In this document: in pieces, positions 1 through 6,035 of the stretch
Layout: each line of letters starts with the position of its first letter
Position numbering within the stretch: position 1 is the first letter of the stretch
DNA from: an uncultured Devosia sp.
GTDB lineage: Bacteria > Pseudomonadota > Alphaproteobacteria > Rhizobiales > Devosiaceae
NCBI GenBank assembly: GCA_934553185.1
Contig: CAKTFF010000146.1
Coordinates: 1 to 6,076, forward strand
Length of the DNA: 6,076 bases
Direction of reading: 5' to 3'
Position numbers and translations under genes: made by a program
Notes under the pieces: model-generated
What the model saw: only the letters and a program-made list of their open reading frames with translations
What the model was told of the DNA's origin: nothing
The model's database searches: none

Positions 1-77
1 CCAATCTGGGCTTGCAGCTCAAGCGGAACCACCTGCCGAGCATAGTAGGTGGCACCACGACGTTTGAGGTTGGACAT
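1..77 (-). CDS. Tyrosine recombinase (phage/island integrase), N-terminal 25 codons only
   Basis: The ATG (complement of 75-77) opens a frame that runs off the left edge. The visible residues begin MSNLKRRGATYYARQVV and continue PLELQAQI. This basic start with an aromatic pair (TYYAR), then V-P and a helix start, matches the N-terminal segment (DUF6538-like) seen in many alphaproteobacterial phage-type integrases, which read roughly as LxRRGxTYYxRxxVPxDL. The start is well supported: AAGGAG (complement of 86-91) lies 8 nt before the ATG. No catalytic residues (R-H-R-Y) are inside the window, so the family call rests on this short motif plus context: the gene begins 149 bp beyond the 3' end of a tRNA-Gln and points away from it, as integrases of tRNA-inserted islands usually do. 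The family would cut and rejoin att sites. Whether the gene is intact cannot be seen. Confidence 0.7.
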   Translation of the reverse strand, partial: MSNLKRRGATYYARQVVPLELQAQI

Positions 78-99
78 GCAAAAATCTCCTTCCCCAGGT

Positions 100-105
100 G
101 TTATA
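100..105 (-). promoter_or_regulatory. Candidate -10 box of the integrase gene
   Basis: On the minus strand this reads TATAAC, five of six matches to the sigma70 -10 consensus. It would give a leader of about 15 nt with the AAGGAG ribosome site inside it. No convincing -35 hexamer lies 16-18 nt upstream, so this is a weak prediction. Confidence 0.25.
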
Positions 106-142
106 GCGCTCCACTCACGGCGATGCAGATTTGCACCCGAAA

Positions 143-164
143 TGGATCACCAAAGTGGATCACC
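143..164. repeat. Two direct copies of TGGATCACC between integrase gene and tRNA
   Basis: The 9-mer TGGATCACC occurs at 143-151 and again at 156-164, a 13-bp period, in the 149-bp gap between the integrase start and the tRNA 3' end. Short direct repeats in this position are often arm-type integrase or excisionase binding sites, or an operator over the integrase promoter. The repeat is seen directly; its role is inference. Confidence 0.4.
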
Positions 165-226
165 TTGACGCTCTAAGACCCCCGGAAACCCTGGAGTTAT
201 TGCGTTATCAATGGCTTAGGAAGGAT

Positions 227-300
227 TGGCTGGGGAACCTGGATTCGAACCAAGATTGACGGAGTCAGAGTCCGCTGTTCTACCGTTGAACTATTCCCCA
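227..300 (-). tRNA. tRNA-Gln (anticodon CTG), with encoded CCA
   Basis: The complement folds as a complete 74-nt cloverleaf. The acceptor stem TGGGGAA pairs with TTCCCCA, with G as discriminator and an encoded CCA at 227-229. The D arm is GTTC/GAAC, the anticodon stem GCGGA/TCCGT closes the loop CTCTGAC, and the T arm is CTTGG/CCAAG around TTCGAAT. The anticodon is CUG, which reads the glutamine codon CAG; the U1 start of the acceptor is typical of tRNA-Gln. All helices are intact, so the gene should be functional even though the integrase next to its 3' end suggests this half served as an attachment site. The ppx gene is divergent to it. Confidence 0.96.
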
Positions 301-359
301 GCAGGGATCGGGCAGGGCCCGCGGTGTGCGCGGGGCGGTGGATTGCCCGGCGCGGGGTC

Positions 360-388
360 TGCATAGACAATGCGGACAACGATTGCAA
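360..388 (-). promoter_or_regulatory. Candidate sigma70-type promoter of tRNA-Gln
   Basis: On the minus strand TTGCAA (complement of 383-388) is followed after exactly 17 nt by TATGCA (complement of 360-365). Transcription would begin near 353 and give a leader of about 50 nt that is processed off the tRNA. The boxes are four of six matches each with ideal spacing. The spacer and -35 box sit inside a larger inverted repeat at 366-405. Confidence 0.4.
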
Positions 389-405
389 GCGCATCCCGCA
401 TTGTC
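366..405. repeat. Perfect 10-bp inverted repeat in the tRNA-Gln/ppx divergent region
   Basis: GACAATGCGG (366-375) and its exact complement CCGCATTGTC (396-405) flank 20 nt. A further GAT/ATC pairing (381-383 with 393-395) and GC/GC pairing inside would allow an extended imperfect hairpin. The arm centres are 30 bp apart, close to three helical turns, so a protein dimer site is also possible. It overlaps the candidate tRNA promoter and lies about 130 bp before the ppx start. No T-run follows on either strand, so it does not look like a terminator. Confidence 0.5.
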
Positions 406-534
406 CTGGTGCTGAACGCCGCCATTGCTTTGGCGGCCCCCTTGCACTACCGTCATGGATGACACTTGAACACAGTGCGCCTGGGCGCAGCCGGTCTAGC
501 CGGATGGAGCGACCGCGCACCGCAGGAGACTGCC

Positions 535-1719
535 GTGACCGATTCTGATCGGTCCGCTGCCGCGCACTCGTCAATTGACGAGGTGGCAATCCGTGCCCCG
601 TCCATCCATGGACCGACGGGGAGGGTAGGGGCCGAAATGCCCGCCCACTTCGCGGAAAAGCGGACTTCCCCCGCCACCTTGCCGCGTAAGCATCGCGGTC
701 CGATCTACGCAGCCCTTGATCTGGGTACCAACAATTGCCGGCTGCTGATCGCACGGCCTCATGACCATGGTTTTCGCGTGGTGGATGGCTTCACGCGCAT
801 CGTGCGGCTGGGCGAGGGCGTGTCGGTCACCGGCCGCTTGGGCGATCAGGCCATGGAGCGAACCATGGAGGCCTTGCGTCAATGCCGCAACAAGCTGCGC
901 GAGCACCAGCCAGCGCGCATGCGGCTGATCGCCACCGAAGCCTGTCGTGCCGCCGCAAATGGCCCGGCCTTTCTCGAGCGGGTCAAGGCCGAACTGGGGC
1001 TTGAGCTGGAGATCGTCGACAGGCGGACCGAAGCCGAGCTGGCTGTAACCGGCTGTGCCGACCTGATCGAATCGACGGCCGCGGGTGCCTTGATGTTTGA
1101 TATCGGTGGCGGGTCCTCTGAATTGGCCTGGCTTGATTTCAGGGGTGGCCGGCCCAAGTCGCAAGGCCGCATGCCCGCCGCGATACGCTCCTGGCAATCC
1201 TTGCCGGTGGGTGTGGTGTCCATCGCAGAAAAGTTTGGCGGCATCGACGTTACGCCTGCGGTCTTCGAGGCCATGGTGAGCCACGTTGCCGAGCAGCTCA
1301 AGCAGTTCCGCGGCCGCGAGAAGCTGCGCCAAATGATCGCCAGCCATCCGGTTCACCTGATCGGCACGTCAGGCACGGTCACCACCCTTGCCGGCCTGCA
1401 TTTGGGGCTTGAGCGCTACGAGCGGCAGAAGGTCGATGGGCTCTGGATGAAGCGGGCCGAGGTTGATGAAACCATGAGAGTGCTGCTCGGCATGCCGTTC
1501 GAGCGGCGCGTTGCCCATCCCTGCATTGGCCGGGACCGTGCCGATCTGGTGCTGCCCGGCTGCGCCATTTTCGAGGCGATCCGGCGGGAATGGCCAACCG
1601 AGCGCGTCCGCGTGGCTGATCGAGGCCTGCGCGAGGGCATCCTGATCTCGCTTATGGACGCCGATCGGGTAAGCAAGGGCGTATCACGCTATCCGCGGAG
1701 AAACGCAAATGGTGGATAA
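535..1719 (+). CDS. Ppx/GppA family phosphatase (exopolyphosphatase or pppGpp phosphohydrolase)
   Basis: The 394-residue product belongs to the ASKHA-fold Ppx/GppA family, cytosolic enzymes that remove terminal phosphate from polyphosphate or from pppGpp. Family motifs in order: phosphate-1 loop [12 protein letters not shown] (60-71), LGEGV (92-96), ATEACR (133-138), the catalytic-glutamate region TEAELAV (E166 aligns with the essential Glu), phosphate-2 loop [11 protein letters not shown] (187-197), SLPVGVVS (222-229), the nucleotide-side loop [12 protein letters not shown] (276-287), and the closing [10 protein letters not shown] (361-370). There is no C-terminal HD-like domain, so this is the short form. 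I chose the GTG at 535 because AGGAG lies just upstream with suitable spacing. An upstream TTG (466) lacks such a site. An ATG at 637, preceded by AGGGG at 5 nt, is a serious alternative that gives 360 residues. Residues 1-54 are a low-complexity basic extension before the conserved core. Substrate preference cannot be read from sequence. It overlaps rlmE by 11 nt. Confidence 0.92.
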   Translation: MTDSDRSAAAHSSIDEVAIRAPSIHGPTGRVGAEMPAHFAEKRTSPATLPRKHRGPIYAALDLGTNNCRLLIARPHDHGFRVVDGFTRIVRLGEGVSVTGRLGDQAMERTMEALRQCRNKLREHQPARMRLIATEACRAAANGPAFLERVKAELGLELEIVDRRTEAELAVTGCADLIESTAAGALMFDIGGGSSELAWLDFRGGRPKSQGRMPAAIRSWQSLPVGVVSIAEKFGGIDVTPAVFEAMVSHVAEQLKQFRGREKLRQMIASHPVHLIGTSGTVTTLAGLHLGLERYERQKVDGLWMKRAEVDETMRVLLGMPFERRVAHPCIGRDRADLVLPGCAIFEAIRREWPTERVRVADRGLREGILISLMDADRVSKGVSRYPRRNANGG

Positions 1720-2443
1720 GGCGCTCGGCACTGGTGGCCGCAAGTCCGACAAGGACCTCAAGATAAGGGTGAAGTCGGCCAAGGGCCGTAAGGTCAGTTC
1801 CACCAAGTGGTTGGAGCGGCAGCTCAACGATCCTTATGTGGCCCGGGCCCGCGCCGAAGGCTACCGCTCGCGCGCTGCCTTCAAGATCCGGGAGATGGAT
1901 GAGAAACACAAGCTGTTCCACAAAGGCACGCGCGTGGTGGATCTCGGTGCGGCGCCGGGCGGCTGGTCGCAGGTTGCGGCGCAGGCGGTGGGGTCGACCG
2001 ACAGCAATCCGCTGGTCGTGGGCATCGACTATCTTGAGATGGATCCGATCCCCGGAGTGATCCTGTTCCGAAAGGATTTCACCGAGGATGACGCGCCGCA
2101 GATGCTGATCGATGCGATGGGCGGCAAAAAAGCCGACCTCGTGATGAGCGACATGGCTTGGCCCACCACCGGGCATCGCCCGACGGACCACCTGCGCATC
2201 GTGCAGCTGATCGAGATCGCGGCCGACTTTGCGCTGGACGTGCTGGCGCCGGGCGGTGCCTTTGTCGCCAAGGTGTTCCAGGGCGGCACCGAGCATGAAT
2301 TGCTGCACATGCTCAAGCGCCACTTCCGCACCACTTTTCACGCCAAGCCCCCATCCAGCCGGCAGGATTCGGCCGAAGCCTACCTGATTGCCAAGGGCTT
2401 CAAGGGCAATCGCGACGTCCACCCTGAAGACGACGAGCAGTAG
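1709..2443 (+). CDS. rlmE: Ribosomal RNA large subunit methyltransferase E (23S U2552 2'-O-methyltransferase)
   Basis: This 244-residue protein matches RlmE/RrmJ/FtsJ, which uses S-adenosylmethionine to methylate the 2'-OH of U2552 in the A-loop of 23S rRNA, a late step in 50S assembly. The SAM-binding motif is [15 protein letters not shown] (76-90). The K-D-K-E catalytic tetrad is complete: K59 in [10 protein letters not shown]148 in [13 protein letters not shown]188 in FVAKVFQG and E223 in [11 protein letters not shown]. It is longer than the E. coli enzyme (209 residues) because of a lysine/arginine-rich N-terminal extension (about 1-30), as in other alphaproteobacterial forms and plausibly RNA-binding. 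The ATG lies inside the last codons of the phosphatase gene (11-nt overlap), with GGAG at 1698-1701 and an 8-nt gap to the start; this points to translational coupling in one operon. The TAG stop is 3 bp from the stop of the convergent MFS gene. Confidence 0.96.
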   Translation: MVDKALGTGGRKSDKDLKIRVKSAKGRKVSSTKWLERQLNDPYVARARAEGYRSRAAFKIREMDEKHKLFHKGTRVVDLGAAPGGWSQVAAQAVGSTDSNPLVVGIDYLEMDPIPGVILFRKDFTEDDAPQMLIDAMGGKKADLVMSDMAWPTTGHRPTDHLRIVQLIEIAADFALDVLAPGGAFVAKVFQGGTEHELLHMLKRHFRTTFHAKPPSSRQDSAEAYLIAKGFKGNRDVHPEDDEQ

Positions 2444-2457
2444 CGCTCAATGAGCGT
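2443..2457. terminator. Short hairpin over the convergent rlmE/MFS gene ends
   Basis: CGCTC (2444-2448) and GAGCG (2452-2456) pair around a 3-nt loop, with a possible G-U closing pair at 2443/2457. It sits exactly where two convergent genes end, where a bidirectional terminator would be useful. The stem is short and no T-run follows on either strand, so this is a weak call. Confidence 0.2.
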
Positions 2458-3828
2458 GCTGGCCTGCGGTGAGCTGATGGCCTGCATTATTGGGCAGCCG
2501 CCAGAACATTGCTGTCGAGATCAGGCACATCACGGCGAGAACCACGAAGGCGAAGTGGAAGTCGCCGAGCGCCAGTTCACCGCCGCGTAGCGCAGTGCTG
2601 GCCTCCAGCATGCCCCCGCCCAAAGCGACGCCCAGGGCGATCGACATCTGCGTTGACACTTGGGCGATCACATTGGCTTGGCCGGCATCCTTGTCATCGA
2701 TGTCGGCGAACACGAAGGCATTGCTGCCGGTCCAGAAGATCGATTGCCAGAAGCCCACAAACACCAGAATGCCGACGATCAGCGGCACCGCCGTTTCAGG
2801 CGTGTAAAGCCCCATGGCGAGAAGCCCGCTTGCCGATACCGCCGTAGCAATGGTCAGGGACCAGCGGAAGCCGAGCCGAACAAACACCGCATTGGCCACG
2901 AATTTGGCGATGATCGCGCCGATCGCGCTGGCAAAGGTGATCATGCCCGACTCAAACGGGGAGTAGCCAAAGCTCAGTTGCAGCATAAGGGGGAAGAGGA
3001 ACGGAATCGCGCCTTGCCCCAGGCGGAAAAACGTACCGGCGACCACGGCGCTGCGGAAGAAAGGGTAGCGGAGGAGGCGCAGGTCGAACAGCGGCTCGTC
3101 GACCGCCAACGCGTGCCGGGCATAAAGGTAGACAAGGAGCAGCCCGACCAGCGTTGCCGCGACACCCACCAGCGGCGGCAGCGCGGGAAGGCTGATCACC
3201 GAGGTGCCAAAGGCAAAAAGGGCGAAGGCAGGCCCCGCTAAGGCGAAGCCCTTGAGATCGATGGGGCGCGGCTCGACCCGTTCGGTGTCCGGCAGAAAGC
3301 GGCTCACCAGCGCGATGCCGAGGATACCGATCGGCACGTTGATCAAGAAGATCCAGTGCCAGGAAAAGTAGGTCGTGAGGAACCCGCCAAAGGGTGGCCC
3401 CACAATGGGCCCCACAAGCCCGGGTATCGTCAGCCAGGCCATGGCATTGACGAGGTCGTGTCGGGCGTTGAGCGCACCAGTACCAGCCTTGCCACAGGGG
3501 TCATCAAGGCGCCGCCCATGCCTTGGAGAAACCGTGCGCCCACAAAGGCAAACAGCCCATTGGCGAAGGCACATGCGATGGAACCCAGCACGAAAATGGC
3601 CATGGCGATCCGGAACACATTACGGGCGCCAAACCGGTCGGCCATCCACGAAGATACGGGGATAAAAATAGCCAGCGCGACAAGGTAGGCAGTGAGCGCC
3701 AGCTTGAGCGAAATGGGATCGGTGCCGATATCGGCGGCAATGGCAGCCAGGGAGGTGGAGATCACCGTCGCGTCCATGTTTTCCATGAACAAAGCGGTGG
3801 CAAGGATTAGCGGCGTGATGCGAGACAC
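2447..3828 (-). pseudogene. MFS drug-efflux-type transporter (DHA2, MdtD-like), second tandem copy, frameshifted
   Basis: A GTG start (3826-3828) opens a frame whose first 122 codons align with the neighbouring intact MFS gene (MSRITPLILA, MENMDATVIST, WMADRFGARN, LVLVRSTP), then run out of register to a TGA at 3430-3432. Homology resumes one frame away with R-H-D-L-V-N-A-M-A-W-L and continues to the TGA at 2447-2449. The break is at 3463-3465: the copy has CCC GA where the paralogue's CCG CGA predicts CCC CGA, so one C is missing (a G on the plus strand). Restoring it gives 460 residues against 465 in the paralogue. The remaining 338 codons contain no stop, so the lesion is recent or a sequencing error. 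The conserved first Gly of MFS motif A is Ser here (S60). As read, the N-terminal fragment (132 aa, about four TM segments) should not transport. If intact it would be a proton-driven inner-membrane exporter of unknown substrate. The start lies 9 nt after the upstream gene's stop, with only a distant GGGAG (complement of 3841-3845). Confidence 0.85.
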
Positions 3829-3837
3829 GGGTGGGGG

Positions 3838-5235
3838 TCACTCCCGATGCGCGGTGCGGTGATGCCCCGAGACATTGCTGCCCGCTTGCGCGGGCAAGGT
3901 GAAATAAACCAGGCTGGCCAGAGCGCTGAGCCCGCCAACGGCAAAGAACGCAATTTGGAAATCGGCCAGCTGCAGTTCAGTTCCCCGCATGTGGGTGCTG
4001 AGTTCAAGCAGCGCGCCGGCGATCGCGACCCCGCCGGCAATGCTGAGTTGCTGACACACGGCAACGATGGCCGTTGCCTGGCTGGCTTCCTCATCGTCCA
4101 CATCGGCATAGCCCAGGGCGTTCGAGCCGGTGAAAAACACCGACCGCAACACGCCGCTGACAAGAAGCACGGCCATGATCAGGGGCACCGGCGTTGCGGT
4201 GGTGAACAGGCCCTGGACGGCGATCAGGCTCCCGCCGAACAGCGCGGCGAAGCCCAGGACGCGAGGGAAGCCGAAGCGGGCAAACGCTTTTTCGGCAATG
4301 GCCTTGCTCATGATAGCGCCCAGCGCGGAAACAAAGGTGATCGCGCCCGACTGGAAGGGGCTGAGGCCGAAGCCCAGCTGCAGCATTAACGGCAGCAGGA
4401 ATGGTACGGCTCCAACACCGAGGCGAAACAGCGAGCCGCCGGTGATCGAGGCACGAAACAGCTTGTGCCGCAGCAATTGCGGATCCAGCAGGGGAAAGCG
4501 CACCCGCTGGGCATGCAGCAGGTAGAAGATGCCGGAGGTCACCCCGATGGCGAGCGTCAGGTAGCCATAGATGATCGGCAGTGCAGGAAGACTGACCACC
4601 GAGAGGCCGAACACCGTGCCGGCAAAGGCCACGCCGGCCAGAAAGAACCCTCCCATGTCGATCGGCCTCGGATTGCGGGCAGCAGGCACCTTGAGAAAGA
4701 TGCCGGCCAGAATAATGCCTGCAATGCCGATGGGAATATTGATCCAGAAGATCCAGTGCCAGCTAAGATAGGTGGTGAGAAAGCCACCGATCAGCGGCCC
4801 GGTTAAGGGGCCGACCAAAGCGGGGAGGGTCAGCCAGGCCATGGCCGAGACCAACTCGTTTCGCGGCGTCGAGCGAACCAGCAGCAGCCGGCCCACGGGC
4901 GTCATCATGGACGAGCCGACACCCTGGAAGAACCGCGACATCACAAAGGTTTCGAGCGAAAATGAGAACGAGCAGGCGAGCGAGCCGAGCATGAACACAA
5001 AGATGGCGAGGCGAAAAATATTCTTGGCGCCGAACCGGTCAGCCATCCAGCCGCTGATCGGAATAAAGATTGCGAGTGCCACGAAATAGGCGGTCAGCGC
5101 CAGCTTGAGCGCGATGGGCTCGGTGCCGATATCGGCGGCAATAGCCGGCAGCGACGTCGCGATAACGGTCGAATCCATCTGTTCCATGAACAGGGCGACC
5201 GCCAGGATAAGCGGGGTGACGCGGAGAGGGGACAT
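3838..5235 (-). CDS. MFS transporter, DHA2 (14-TM) drug:H+ antiporter family, MdtD-like
   Basis: The 465-residue protein is a hydrophobic inner-membrane transporter with about 14 predicted helices, as in the DHA2 branch (EmrB, QacA, MdtD). Signatures: the TM1 acidic motif LFMEQMDSTVIATSLP (15-30, with D21), motif A GWMADRFGAKNIF (62-74) in the TM2-3 loop, a motif-B-like RFFQGVGSSMMTP (101-113) in TM4, and the TM5 antiporter motif C with GPLTGPLIGG (142-151). SWHWIFWINIPIG (158-170) is the usual segment before TM6. Such proteins export small molecules using the proton gradient; the substrate is unknown and drug export is only a family-level inference. I chose the ATG at 5233-5235 because it aligns with the paralogue's start and lies downstream of a good candidate promoter, though no clear Shine-Dalgarno precedes it. 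An in-frame ATG at 5275-5277 would add 14 residues. It heads a two-gene tandem with the frameshifted copy. Confidence 0.9.
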   Translation of the reverse strand: MSPLRVTPLILAVALFMEQMDSTVIATSLPAIAADIGTEPIALKLALTAYFVALAIFIPISGWMADRFGAKNIFRLAIFVFMLGSLACSFSFSLETFVMSRFFQGVGSSMMTPVGRLLLVRSTPRNELVSAMAWLTLPALVGPLTGPLIGGFLTTYLSWHWIFWINIPIGIAGIILAGIFLKVPAARNPRPIDMGGFFLAGVAFAGTVFGLSVVSLPALPIIYGYLTLAIGVTSGIFYLLHAQRVRFPLLDPQLLRHKLFRASITGGSLFRLGVGAVPFLLPLMLQLGFGLSPFQSGAITFVSALGAIMSKAIAEKAFARFGFPRVLGFAALFGGSLIAVQGLFTTATPVPLIMAVLLVSGVLRSVFFTGSNALGYADVDDEEASQATAIVAVCQQLSIAGGVAIAGALLELSTHMRGTELQLADFQIAFFAVGGLSALASLVYFTLPAQAGSNVSGHHRTAHRE

Positions 5236-5275
5236 GAAGCCGGAAGATCGGAGAAAGCCAAAGGTGGGCTGCGCC

Positions 5276-5303
5276 ATTATGGTCAAGCGATCTGCCCGTG
5301 CAA
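5276..5303 (-). promoter_or_regulatory. Candidate sigma70-type promoter of the MFS tandem
   Basis: On the minus strand TTGCAC (complement of 5298-5303) and CATAAT (complement of 5276-5281) are separated by 16 nt, four and five of six consensus matches. Transcription would start near 5268-5270, leaving a leader of about 35 nt before the ATG at 5235. It would also rule out the alternative ATG at 5277, which overlaps the -10 box. Confidence 0.45.
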
Positions 5304-5329
5304 AGAGCCTTTTGCCTATATCCAATAAT

Positions 5330-5357
5330 CGTTCCGCCGCTCGCCATATGCGGAACG
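5330..5357. repeat. 8-bp inverted repeat in the divergent promoter region (possible operator)
   Basis: CGTTCCGC (5330-5337) and GCGGAACG (5350-5357) are perfect complements around 12 nt. The arm centres are 20 bp apart, about two helical turns, the geometry of a dimeric regulator site. It lies between the MFS promoter and the start of the exported-protein gene, so one regulator could act on both, or it could form a hairpin in the leader of the plus-strand gene. No regulator gene lies beside it in this window. Confidence 0.45.
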
Positions 5358-5402
5358 GAGCTTTTGTCGTGCCGTTTTCCGGGCTTCTTGAGGAGGTAAA
5401 AA

Positions 5403-5870
5403 ATGAAGACAACTGTTGTTTTGGCTGTTTGGGCCGGTCTGGCTCTGGGCGCGGTTCCGGCGCTTGCCCAGGACGCATCCGCAACTCCATCCACCGAGGC
5501 TGGAGCCGCCGCGACGACCGATGGCGCCATGACCGAGGATACCCCGGTCTCTGTCGAGATCGCGATCGGCGGCCTCAGCGACGACGCGAAGATGAGCGCG
5601 GCGGCCAGTGCGGCCGAAACCGCCACCGAAGCGCGCGTGGTCTACCTGTCCGAACTTCAAACCGGGCCGACCAACGCAACGGTCGAGCAACTGCGTGAAA
5701 TGGCTGCCGAGAAAAGCGACACGCTCGACAAGCTGCGTGAAACCCTGAGCGCCAACACTGATCTGTCCGCCATGCTGGAGGAGCAGGGTGGGGCCGAACA
5801 CATCGTATCCGCGGCGCTTGACCAGGACGAGATGCTGCTGATCTTTGTGGATGACGAACACCAGATGTAA
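5403..5870 (+). CDS. Small acidic exported protein of unknown function
   Basis: I do not recognise a named family. The 155-residue product starts with a classical Sec signal peptide: MKTT, a hydrophobic core (5-19), and a likely signal peptidase I cut after ALA at 22 (PALA|QDA). The mature part would be a periplasmic or secreted protein of about 133 residues. It has an Ala/Thr/Ser-rich, acidic, probably disordered segment (23-47), then a more ordered region: a short beta-like VSVEIAIGGL (49-58), an Ala-rich helix, ARVVYLSEL (77-85), a charged helix around EQLREMAAEKSDTLDKLRETL (95-115), and a final LLIFVDDE strand (145-152). There are no cysteines and no lipobox. The start is firm: AGGAGGT (5391-5397) is a near-perfect anti-16S match 6 nt before the ATG, which suggests strong translation. 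It stands alone between the divergent MFS genes and guaB, with its own terminator-like hairpin. Confidence 0.85.
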   Translation: MKTTVVLAVWAGLALGAVPALAQDASATPSTEAGAAATTDGAMTEDTPVSVEIAIGGLSDDAKMSAAASAAETATEARVVYLSELQTGPTNATVEQLREMAAEKSDTLDKLRETLSANTDLSAMLEEQGGAEHIVSAALDQDEMLLIFVDDEHQM

Positions 5871-5877
5871 GCCTTGC

Positions 5878-5907
5878 GAGCCCGGCGGCACGAGCATGGC
5901 CGGGCTC
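5878..5907 (+). terminator. Terminator-like hairpin after the exported-protein gene
   Basis: GAGCCCGGC (5878-5886) and GCCGGGCTC (5899-5907) form a perfect 9-bp GC-rich stem with a 12-nt loop, 7 nt after the TAA stop. Position and stability fit a transcription terminator or 3'-end stabiliser. The expected T-run is missing (CCCCGAAT follows), so termination may be partial or factor-dependent. Confidence 0.5.
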
Positions 5908-6000
5908 CCCGAATCCGCCTAGGCAAGTGCCGCCACCGGTGCTATTGACCCTCGCCAACCTGAACCCGCCGACACGGATCGCCGGTTCTAAACTCCATCA

Positions 6001-6017
6001 TTCTGATCCCATCAGAA
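6001..6017. repeat. 17-bp palindrome just upstream of guaB
   Basis: TTCTGAT (6001-6007), a CCC centre, and ATCAGAA (6011-6017) form a perfect 7-bp dyad. It ends 18 nt before the guaB TTG start and just before the purine-rich ribosome-binding stretch (GAGGAAAGG). A compact 17-bp dyad is the size of a typical dimeric repressor operator; as RNA it would be a weak AT-containing hairpin near the ribosome site. I cannot assign it to a known purine regulator. Confidence 0.4.
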
Positions 6018-6035
6018 ACGAGGAAAGGTCTGGCC

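Noticed and set aside
466..534. TTG start at 466 for the phosphatase
   Set aside because: There is no ribosome site before it, whereas GTG 535 has AGGAG close upstream; the added residues would not belong to the family core.
197..754. Minus-strand open frame running through the tRNA and ppx start
   Set aside because: It translates the tRNA gene itself and the divergent promoter region, and its Arg/Ser/Pro-rich product resembles no protein family I know.
571..1356. Long minus-strand open frame (261 codons) opposite the phosphatase gene
   Set aside because: It has no recognisable domain and lies entirely under a gene with clear Ppx/GppA motifs; such mirror frames are common in GC-rich DNA.
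1652..2422. Minus-strand open frame (256 codons) opposite rlmE
   Set aside because: It is antisense to a complete RlmE with all catalytic residues; its Arg/His/Gly-rich composition is typical of a shadow frame.
3455..3475. Programmed ribosomal frameshift joining the two halves of the second MFS gene
   Set aside because: A -1 shift would be needed, but ACG CCC GAC is not a classic slippery heptamer, I see no clear stimulatory structure, and transporters of this family do not need a frameshift. A one-base deletion or sequencing error is simpler.
5236..5490. Extended 550-residue form of the intact MFS protein starting at 5490
   Set aside because: The extra 85 residues are hydrophilic and Pro/Arg-rich, overlap the divergent exported-protein gene and candidate promoter, and have no match in the paralogue.
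5316..5897. Minus-strand open frame (193 codons) over the exported-protein gene
   Set aside because: The plus strand has a signal peptide, a near-perfect ribosome site and a downstream hairpin; the minus frame has none of these.
5945..5950. TTGACC as a -35 box for guaB
   Set aside because: The hexamer is good, but the sequence 16-18 nt downstream is GC-rich with no -10-like match.
5962..5988. Imperfect inverted repeat GAACC/GGTTC upstream of guaB
   Set aside because: Only five pairs plus two more after a C-C mismatch, with an 11-nt loop and no T-run; too weak to call a terminator or operator.
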